The position numbers and the translations under genes are program-made. A DNA stretch of 12,416 nt from Proteiniphilum sp. UBA5267 (GTDB lineage: Bacteria; Bacteroidota; Bacteroidia; Bacteroidales; Dysgonomonadaceae). Every line of letters starts with the position of its first letter. Position 1 is the stretch's first letter. The DNA lies in assembly GCA_002411515.1 (NCBI GenBank), contig DHTF01000003.1, positions 1-12,416 on the forward strand. The letters run 5' to 3'. Of the stretch, positions 7,537-12,416 are shown piece after piece. The notes beneath the pieces are model-generated. The model ran no database searches and was not told the DNA's origin. It saw only the letters and a list, made by a program, of their open reading frames with translations.

Positions 7537-8010
7537 ATGAAAATTGTTTTGCTTTCTGTTGGAAAGACCGATAATATACACTTTGCTGAGTTGATTGAAG
7601 CATACCTTAAAAGGGTAAATTTTTACATTCCCTTTGAGATGATTATCGTTCCGGATCCAAAGAACAGGAAAAATATTTCTGAAGGAGAACAAAAAATAGC
7701 GGAGAGCAGCTTACTCCTCAAAACACGGCAACCAGCCGATCATGTGGTGCTGCTTGACGACAAAGGGAAACAGTATACCTCCACCGAATTTGCACTGTAT
7801 ATAGAGAAAAAAAAACACTCAGTCCCAAAAAGGCTTGTCTTCGTAGTGGGGGGGCCATATGGTTTCTCCCAGGAAATGTATGCTGCTGCAAACGAGAAAA
7901 TTTCGCTTTCCAGGATGACCTTCACCCACCAGATGGTAAGATTGATCTTCATAGAACAACTTTACCGTGCAATGACCATCATAAACAATGAACCCTATCA
8001 TCATGAATAA
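7537..8010 (+). CDS. rlmH: 23S rRNA (pseudouridine1915-N3)-methyltransferase RlmH
   Basis: A 157-residue SPOUT-class methyltransferase of normal family length. It methylates N3 of pseudouridine 1915 in helix 69 of 23S rRNA on assembled 70S ribosomes, using S-adenosylmethionine. The sequence shows the start MKIVLLSVGKT, LLDDKGKQYTSTEFA (72-86), the knot motif VVGGPYGF (103-110), LSRMTFTHQMVR (124-135) and the C-terminal NEPYHHE, which is diagnostic for the family. Its ATG at 7537 has no evident Shine-Dalgarno. Its 3' end overlaps the hydrolase start by 23 bp (8 bp if the hydrolase begins at 8003). It carries an A9 run (7807-7815) and a G7 run (7848-7854), the latter encoding part of the knot motif; the frame is intact. 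Confidence 0.96.
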   Translation: MKIVLLSVGKTDNIHFAELIEAYLKRVNFYIPFEMIIVPDPKNRKNISEGEQKIAESSLLLKTRQPADHVVLLDDKGKQYTSTEFALYIEKKKHSVPKRLVFVVGGPYGFSQEMYAAANEKISLSRMTFTHQMVRLIFIEQLYRAMTIINNEPYHHE

Positions 8011-9391
8011 ATTCCTATTTGCGGTATTTCTTCTTTTGACTGCCGCTTCACTTAAAGCAGAAGATATCACCGGCAGCTGGCAGGGAGTGTTGGAGATACA
8101 ACATACACGACTACGGATAGTCTTTCATATCAATCAGAACGATTCTACGTTGAGCAGCACCATGGACAGTCCCGACCAGGGGGCTTTCGGACTTCCCACC
8201 ACGAGAAGTTCATTCAGAGACAACAAGCTGGAAATAGTGGCCACCGGCCTTGGGCTTTTTTACCAGGGTACCCTCCAGGGTGATTCTATCGCCGGCACCT
8301 TCAATCAGGGAGGCATACCTTTTCCATTGGTATTAAATCGGTTAGAAAAACCGTTATTCAATCGTCCGCAAATGCCGCTCGAACCACTGCCCTACCTTTC
8401 GGAAGAGGTGAGTATATCGAATGCGGACGAGACCATCTCCCTCTCCGGTACACTCACGCTCCCCGACAGTACAGGACTCTTTCCTGCTATTCTGCTTATT
8501 GCCGGTAGTGGACCAAATGACCGTGATGAGACACTCTTCGGACACAAACCTTTCCTGGTTATCTCAGATTATCTCACCCGTCATGGCTTTGCTGTGCTGC
8601 GATACGATAAAAGAGGTGTGGGCAAATCTACCGGCAATTTCGACAAAGCCACCCTCCAGGATTTTGCGGATGACGCCGCCCTGGCAGTGAACTACCTGAA
8701 GCAACGAAAAGAGATCGACGTCAAAAAGATCGGATTACTGGGACATAGCGAAGGAGGCATTATAGCACCCATGGTAGCTTCAGAAGAGACGGGCATACAC
8801 CTGTTGATGTTGCTTGCAGCACCCGGTACCACCGGTATTGAAGTAATTCTTGATCAGAATGAAATATCGATGCAGCAACAAAGAATGGAACCCGAAAATA
8901 TCGAGAAAATTCAGCAACTGAACCGCGAGATGTTCGAGAGCATGCTTTCCTGGGACGGTTCAGAAAACCACAGAACAGCACTACGCGATAAACTGCAGCA
9001 TATCTGGGAGCAACTGCCCATCCTGCTGACCATGAAAATAAATAAAGATGCTTACCTGCGGGGGCAATTCAACGCGATGATCAAACCAGGCTACCGCAGT
9101 TTCCTGGCCATTGATCCGGCCACCTACCTTGGGAAGGTCTCCTGTGCCGTATTTGCCATCAACGGCGAAAATGACCAGCAGGTTCCGGCCGAAAAAAACA
9201 TCACTGCGATTGAAAAAGCATTGAAGGAAGGGGGAAATCACCAGGTGCAGACAAAAATTTATCCGGCACTAAACCACCTTTTTCAGGAAAGTACGACAGG
9301 CCATACGGATGAATATGCCCAAATTGAACAAACAATCTCACCTGAAGTACTTTCTGATATCATTACTTGGCTTAAAAAAATGAATGAATAA
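7988..9391 (+). CDS. secreted alpha/beta hydrolase (serine esterase/peptidase-like)
   Basis: A protein of 467 residues with a signal peptide, MNKFLFAVFLLLTAASLKA, cleaved before Glu25. It acts outside the cytoplasm. Residues about 27-118 form a beta-rich N-terminal domain of unknown role (TGSWQG..., repeated polar/hydrophobic strands). The hydrolase fold follows: LLIAGSGPNDRDE (169-181) as oxyanion region, RYDKRGVGKS (205-214), nucleophile Ser254 in GHSEGG, Asp396 in NGENDQQVP and His430 in LNHLF, so the triad looks complete. A helical cap lies at about 285-375. Relatives are annotated as lysophospholipase-like or peptidase-like hydrolases; the substrate cannot be assigned. Two starts are possible, ATG 7988 (A-rich upstream) and ATG 8003, which gives a tidier signal peptide. 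It overlaps rlmH and the next gene, implying cotranscription. Confidence 0.85.
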   Translation: MNPIIMNKFLFAVFLLLTAASLKAEDITGSWQGVLEIQHTRLRIVFHINQNDSTLSSTMDSPDQGAFGLPTTRSSFRDNKLEIVATGLGLFYQGTLQGDSIAGTFNQGGIPFPLVLNRLEKPLFNRPQMPLEPLPYLSEEVSISNADETISLSGTLTLPDSTGLFPAILLIAGSGPNDRDETLFGHKPFLVISDYLTRHGFAVLRYDKRGVGKSTGNFDKATLQDFADDAALAVNYLKQRKEIDVKKIGLLGHSEGGIIAPMVASEETGIHLLMLLAAPGTTGIEVILDQNEISMQQQRMEPENIEKIQQLNREMFESMLSWDGSENHRTALRDKLQHIWEQLPILLTMKINKDAYLRGQFNAMIKPGYRSFLAIDPATYLGKVSCAVFAINGENDQQVPAEKNITAIEKALKEGGNHQVQTKIYPALNHLFQESTTGHTDEYAQIEQTISPEVLSDIITWLKKMNE

Positions 9392-9593
9392 AATAAACGT
9401 GAATACAATGGCAACAAGAAAAACAATCCTTACGGTACTCTGGGTATTCATTGCAGCTATTGCAGCAGCATCGGTGACTGCGCTAGTCATTTTCCCTCAA
9501 TGGAAAGGAATTTTCCTCGCGGGCATGGGAGGCTTCCTCATACTGAATTTATTGCTGTCTATGTTTTTTATCAAACGGAATTTGAAAGATTAA
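9384..9593 (+). CDS. small two-helix membrane protein, function unknown
   Basis: A 69-residue protein that I do not recognise. Two hydrophobic helices are predicted (about 15-37 and 42-63), joined by a short turn FPQWKG. The N-terminal part has Arg12 and Lys13 and the C-terminus is KRNLKD, so by the positive-inside rule both ends face the cytoplasm. Its ATG at 9384 overlaps the hydrolase stop by 8 bp, typical of translational coupling; an in-frame ATG at 9408 would give 61 residues. It could be a membrane partner of the hydrolase or simply a small conserved membrane protein. Its TAA shares bases with the stop of the opposing alkylation-repair gene. Confidence 0.7.
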   Translation: MNKINVNTMATRKTILTVLWVFIAAIAAASVTALVIFPQWKGIFLAGMGGFLILNLLLSMFFIKRNLKD

Positions 9594-10267
9594 TCCATAT
9601 ACCCAAATTCAAAACGCAGCAGGTCAATCATCTCCGACTTCATCTCGTCATTGATTTCTTGCAGTGATTCAATTCCTTGCAGCACTCTTTCGGCATATCC
9701 TTCAGACATTCTGCCCATAAATTTTAATGCATTCAGTGCCGATTGGCGCAGCAGGAGCGAATCGCTCTTCAGATCCTGTAACGCATGCTCCAGCAACATT
9801 GCACCGGATATTGTTTTTACAGTTTCGGGGTAAACCATGCACAGCCGTGCGTAAAGCCAATAACCTGTATTTCGCACCTTTTCATCGGGGTGTTGTATCC
9901 AATCCACAACCAGTGCATCGGCAAATGGCACTTCCTGAAAAAGGTTCCTGCATGACTGCTCCCTAAGTTCATGATTTTCTATTCCTTTCGCCCACCGTAT
10001 CGCTGTATCCTGGTCCATTTCTTTTGCTGGATAAAGCATCGTAGCCAGAATCTTTAACTCCCGCACTGGTTCTTTCCAAAGAAGTTCAGCAAGTGCTTTA
10101 CCAGTTTTGTATCTTGTTGAAATCTCTCTGATCTGGGGTATTTTTACACCAAAGTTCATCCGATAATCTATCCCTTTGGCACGCATGCTCGCCGCCACAA
10201 CACCATCCATGGAAAGTCGCAGGTCGGTTCGTATTTGCCGCAAAATAGTTTCTATTGATTCTTCCAC
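9590..10267 (-). CDS. DNA alkylation repair (AlkD-like, HEAT-repeat) protein
   Basis: A 225-residue all-helical protein of the DNA alkylation repair family. Characterised AlkD excises bulky or cationic alkylated bases without flipping them. Family-like features are MNFGVKIPQIREIS (37-50), the helix around ELLWKEPVRELKILATMLYP (61-80), and later HEAT-like pairs including HPDEKVRNTGYWLYARL (126-142) and SLLLRQSALNALKFMGR (170-186). I could not place the Trp/Asp catalytic residues of Bacillus AlkD with confidence, so activity is not assured; some family branches bind DNA structures without glycosylase activity. The start is a GTG at 10267. The next ATG (10210, residue 20) would remove a helix the family normally has. 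Upstream is A-rich, not a Shine-Dalgarno. It ends overlapping the convergent small membrane protein gene. Confidence 0.72.
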   Translation of the reverse strand: MEESIETILRQIRTDLRLSMDGVVAASMRAKGIDYRMNFGVKIPQIREISTRYKTGKALAELLWKEPVRELKILATMLYPAKEMDQDTAIRWAKGIENHELREQSCRNLFQEVPFADALVVDWIQHPDEKVRNTGYWLYARLCMVYPETVKTISGAMLLEHALQDLKSDSLLLRQSALNALKFMGRMSEGYAERVLQGIESLQEINDEMKSEMIDLLRFEFGYMD

Positions 10268-10279
10268 TTTTTTTTACTA

Positions 10280-10287
10280 CAAAATTA
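10280..10287 (-). promoter_or_regulatory. -7 promoter element for the alkylation-repair gene
   Basis: The minus strand reads TAATTTTG, a full TAnnTTTG match, ending 12 nt before the GTG start. A transcript starting 4-7 nt downstream would have a leader under 10 nt, close to leaderless. No TTTG is present at the usual upstream distance. Confidence 0.4.
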
Positions 10288-10294
10288 CGCTTAT

Positions 10295-10309
10295 TGGGTT
10301 GAATACCCA
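10295..10309. repeat. short inverted repeat between divergent promoters
   Basis: TGGGT (10295-10299) and ACCCA (10305-10309) are perfect inverted 5-bp arms around TGAAT. They lie between the opposed -7 boxes of the alkylation-repair gene (10280-10287) and pepE (10331-10338), close to where a -33 element would be expected for both. Possible operator, but the arms are short enough to arise by chance. Confidence 0.3.
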
Positions 10310-10330
10310 CTTTTTTCGCCTATTTTTCGC

Positions 10331-10338
10331 TATATTTG
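10331..10338 (+). promoter_or_regulatory. -7 promoter element for pepE
   Basis: TATATTTG matches TAnnTTTG fully and lies 25 nt before the pepE ATG, giving a leader of roughly 20 nt. It is the same octamer as the rlmH box at 7413-7420. No clear TTTG lies 19-21 nt upstream. Confidence 0.5.
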
Positions 10339-10363
10339 TGTCTTTAAACGAAAAAACCTTGCG

Positions 10364-11071
10364 ATGAGACTCTTACTAATTAGTAATTCTACCAATCCGG
10401 GAGAAGATTACCTGGACTACCCCAAAAACTATATTCACGATTTCTTGGGTGAGAAAGCAAAGAACGCCATATTTATACCCTATGCTGCTGTCACCTTTTC
10501 ATACGAAGCTTACGAAGAAAAAGTAAACAATCGTTTTGCTGAAATAGGCCATCATGTCACCAGCATCCATCGTTTTATCAATCCGGTGGAAGCCATCGAG
10601 AATGCCGATGCCATTGTGGTGGGGGGAGGCAATACCTGGCAGCTGGTGAAAATGCTACAGGAAAAAAAACTGATGAAAGCGATCCGGAAGAAAGTAAAAA
10701 AGGGAACGCCCTACATCGGATGGAGCGCAGGCTCCAACATTGCCTGCCCTACGCTGAGAACAACGAATGACATGCCCATTGTACAGCCGGAGAAATTTAA
10801 GACACTGAAACTGGTACCTTTCCAAATTAATCCACACTATCTGGATGACAACCCGGCAAACCACGGTGGTGAAACACGCGAAGCCCGTATACAGGAGTTT
10901 ATAGAGGTAAACAGGGAGGTGTATGTGGTGGGCTTGCGAGAAGGCACCATGCTGTTGCTGGAGGGGAAGGAGCTGGTGTTGATGGGTAACCGCAGAGCCC
11001 GCATATTCCGATATGGACAAGAGCCTCAGGAGTTGTCTAACGAAGATGATTTTAATTTCCTTTTACGCTAA
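10364..11071 (+). CDS. pepE: peptidase E (alpha-aspartyl dipeptidase)
   Basis: A 235-residue cytoplasmic serine peptidase of family S51, close to the length of Salmonella PepE. The family hydrolyses dipeptides with N-terminal aspartate. The nucleophile is Ser121 in GWSAGSN (119-125). Asp136 (in TNDMP) and His158 (in NPHYLDD) align one position off the Salmonella triad Ser120-Asp135-His157, so the triad is complete. VVGGGNTWQLV (85-95) is the usual glycine-rich segment. There is no signal peptide. The ATG at 10364 follows a good -7 element and an A-rich leader. nhaA follows after 41 bp on the same strand without an obvious terminator, so the two may share a transcript. Confidence 0.95.
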   Translation: MRLLLISNSTNPGEDYLDYPKNYIHDFLGEKAKNAIFIPYAAVTFSYEAYEEKVNNRFAEIGHHVTSIHRFINPVEAIENADAIVVGGGNTWQLVKMLQEKKLMKAIRKKVKKGTPYIGWSAGSNIACPTLRTTNDMPIVQPEKFKTLKLVPFQINPHYLDDNPANHGGETREARIQEFIEVNREVYVVGLREGTMLLLEGKELVLMGNRRARIFRYGQEPQELSNEDDFNFLLR

Positions 11072-11112
11072 TTGTTTATTTTTTAAATCACTAACACAGC
11101 TTTTTTATATCG

Positions 11113-12306
11113 ATGAGTTCACACCATTCAGCTATACAGCCGTCTGCATCTTTATTTCAAAAGATCATTCACGACAATAGATCTATAGGAGTTCTACTGA
11201 TATTATGCACACTGGCATCCTTGATACTAAGTAATATAGATGCTACCAGCGAGCACTACACCAACTTCTGGGAAGTTGTAATACCCGGATTTCATCGACT
11301 GCATCTGCCTCATACTATTGCACACTTCATCAATGATGCTTTGATGACGTTGTTTTTTTTTCACGTGGCCATTGACATCAAACGCGAAGCCACATCGGGC
11401 GAGCTCTCCTCACCCCGAAGAATGATGTTTCCGGCCGTCTCAGCTTTATTTGGTGTAGCCATACCGGCATTGATTTTCATCCTGTTTACCGGAGGAACGC
11501 TCTATTCACGGGGCTGGGCAATCCCTACAGCCACTGATATCGCCTTTACACTGGGCATTGTAAGTCTTCTGGGAAAAGCCGTTCCCCACTCAATGAAAGT
11601 TTTTCTCACGGCCTTGGCCATCATCGACGACCTGTGTGCCATTCTCATCATTGCCATCTTTTACGGATCGGCACTGCATTTTGTATGGCTGCTACTAGTT
11701 GCCTTGTTGGGGATTATTATTTTCGTTGTGACCCGTCGTGTAGAGAAAAAAACGGGCACCGTCCTCATGATTCTGCTAGGCCTCTGCATGTGGTACTGTA
11801 TGTACCGATCTGGAATACATGCCTCCTTCGCAGGAGTGATCCTTGCCTTTTTACTTCCCATACAAAAACTGTCCACCATAGAGCGAAATCTCAGCTTCCC
11901 TGTGAACTTCATCGTGGTTCCCGTATTTGCACTGGCAAACACCAGCATCGTCATCTCATCCGCTGCCATTGCAAACCTTAGCTCTCCTCTCTCACTGGGG
12001 ATCATTCTGGGACTTTTACTGGGCAAACCTCTCGGCATTACATTTGCCGTTTATTTGATGACCAAATTCAGGCTTGTGAGGTTGGGTGACAGGATAAACT
12101 GGGGACAGTTTATCGGTGCGGGCATCCTCGCCGGAATCGGCTTTACGATGTCAATTTTCGTGGCCATACTCTCCTTCCCGGAAAACGAAATGCTGCGCGA
12201 CGTGGCGAAGCTATCCGTGCTGATTGCTTCAACCCTGGCTATGATCATAGGCTATGTATGGCTGAGGCTCTTCTCAAAGGTAAAAGAAAAGAGCGAAAAC
12301 AAGTGA
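11113..12306 (+). CDS. nhaA: Na+/H+ antiporter NhaA
   Basis: A 397-residue inner-membrane antiporter that exchanges internal Na+ (or Li+) for external H+ in pH and sodium homeostasis. About twelve hydrophobic helices are visible. Transport residues are conserved: Asp142 in PTATDIAFTLG (equivalent to E. coli Asp133), Asp172-Asp173 in AIIDDLCAI (Asp163-Asp164) and Lys305 in GKPLGI (Lys300). GIGFTMSIFVA (341-351) is the late-helix signature. One departure is FFFHVAIDIKRE (81-92), where the family usually has FFLLVGLEIKRE; the Glu of that motif (E. coli Glu78, in the proposed pH-sensing cluster) is Asp88 here, and His84 is inserted in the helix. The N-terminal 20 residues are hydrophilic. The ATG at 11113 has no Shine-Dalgarno but an A/T-rich leader. 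A terminator follows the stop by about 40 bp. Confidence 0.95.
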   Translation: MSSHHSAIQPSASLFQKIIHDNRSIGVLLILCTLASLILSNIDATSEHYTNFWEVVIPGFHRLHLPHTIAHFINDALMTLFFFHVAIDIKREATSGELSSPRRMMFPAVSALFGVAIPALIFILFTGGTLYSRGWAIPTATDIAFTLGIVSLLGKAVPHSMKVFLTALAIIDDLCAILIIAIFYGSALHFVWLLLVALLGIIIFVVTRRVEKKTGTVLMILLGLCMWYCMYRSGIHASFAGVILAFLLPIQKLSTIERNLSFPVNFIVVPVFALANTSIVISSAAIANLSSPLSLGIILGLLLGKPLGITFAVYLMTKFRLVRLGDRINWGQFIGAGILAGIGFTMSIFVAILSFPENEMLRDVAKLSVLIASTLAMIIGYVWLRLFSKVKEKSENK

Positions 12307-12345
12307 GATTGAGCTGCGACAGAAATGACTTAGCATACTATACAT

Positions 12346-12391
12346 AAAAGAAAAACCCTGACTGACTAAACATCAATCAGGGTTTTCTTTT
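12346..12391. terminator. bidirectional intrinsic terminator after nhaA
   Basis: AAAACCCTGA (12352-12361) pairs perfectly with TCAGGGTTTT (12377-12386). The stem extends inward across one C/A mismatch through TGA/TCA, leaving a 7-nt loop. An A-rich tract (AAAAGAAAAA) precedes and a T-rich tract (TTTTCTTTT) follows, so it can stop transcripts from either side. It closes the pepE-nhaA transcript and may also serve a leftward gene beyond the window. Confidence 0.85.
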
Positions 12392-12394
12392 GCT

Positions 12395-12413
12395 GGTACT
12401 CGGAGCGAGTACC
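12395..12413. repeat. perfect 8-bp hairpin at right edge
   Basis: GGTACTCG (12395-12402) and CGAGTACC (12406-12413) form a perfect 8-bp stem with a 3-nt loop GAG, directly after the terminator. No T-tract is visible before the window ends. On the minus strand it finishes ...GAGTACCA, resembling a tRNA 3' end, but the T-loop positions do not fit a tRNA. Its role is unknown. Confidence 0.5.
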
Positions 12414-12416
12414 CAA

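Noticed and set aside
12392..12416. 3' end of a minus-strand tRNA (reads ...CTCGC TCCGAGT A CCA)
   Set aside because: Acceptor and T-stem lengths would fit, but the T-loop would read TTGGGTA, lacking the invariant C56 and A58. The same bases also form a simple self-contained hairpin.
1..12416. Defence system, CRISPR array, transposon, prophage or biosynthetic cluster
   Set aside because: No transposase, integrase, nuclease, reverse transcriptase, regular direct repeats or terminal repeats are seen; the gene content is housekeeping and envelope related.

Overview
The window looks like chromosomal core sequence from a member of the Bacteroidota, probably order Bacteroidales. Three things suggest this. 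Promoter-like boxes match the phylum's TTTG / TAnnTTTG pattern rather than TTGACA / TATAAT. Most start codons lack a strong Shine-Dalgarno and sit behind A/T-rich leaders. The protein variants (long S41 C-terminal protease next to a dCMP deaminase, long-form membrane sugar dehydratase, 157-residue RlmH) are typical of that phylum. The family placement is inference.

Layout. Positions 1-490 hold no confident complete gene. A very good leftward promoter (97-128) may drive a partial reading frame running off the left edge, and a 10-bp inverted repeat lies further right. An MsbA-like ABC half-transporter (494-2329, +) converges with only 1 bp of spacing on a membrane-bound UDP-sugar 4,6-dehydratase (2331-4277, -). 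Upstream of the dehydratase on the same strand is a compact cluster read nadC -> dCMP deaminase -> S41 C-terminal processing protease (7320 down to 4378). Divergent from nadC is a three-gene, overlapping + strand cluster: rlmH, a secreted alpha/beta hydrolase and a two-helix small membrane protein (7537-9593). That cluster collides with a DNA-alkylation-repair (AlkD-like HEAT) gene (9590-10267, -); their stop codons share one TTAA. Divergent from the alkD-like gene are pepE (10364-11071) and nhaA (11113-12306). A bidirectional intrinsic terminator (12346-12391) and a second perfect hairpin follow at the right edge.

How the genes fit together. The ABC transporter and the dehydratase both suit envelope lipid or glycan export and synthesis, but they are on opposite strands, so co-function is only suggestive. 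nadC (NAD synthesis), dCMP deaminase (dUMP/dTMP supply), RlmH (ribosome maturation), PepE (dipeptide turnover) and NhaA (Na+/H+ and pH homeostasis) are housekeeping functions.

I found no mobile element, CRISPR array, rRNA, complete tRNA, toxin-antitoxin pair or defence system. No strong candidate for an undescribed system is visible. The least explained pieces are the 63-490 intergenic region, the small membrane protein tied to the hydrolase, and the hairpin at the right edge.
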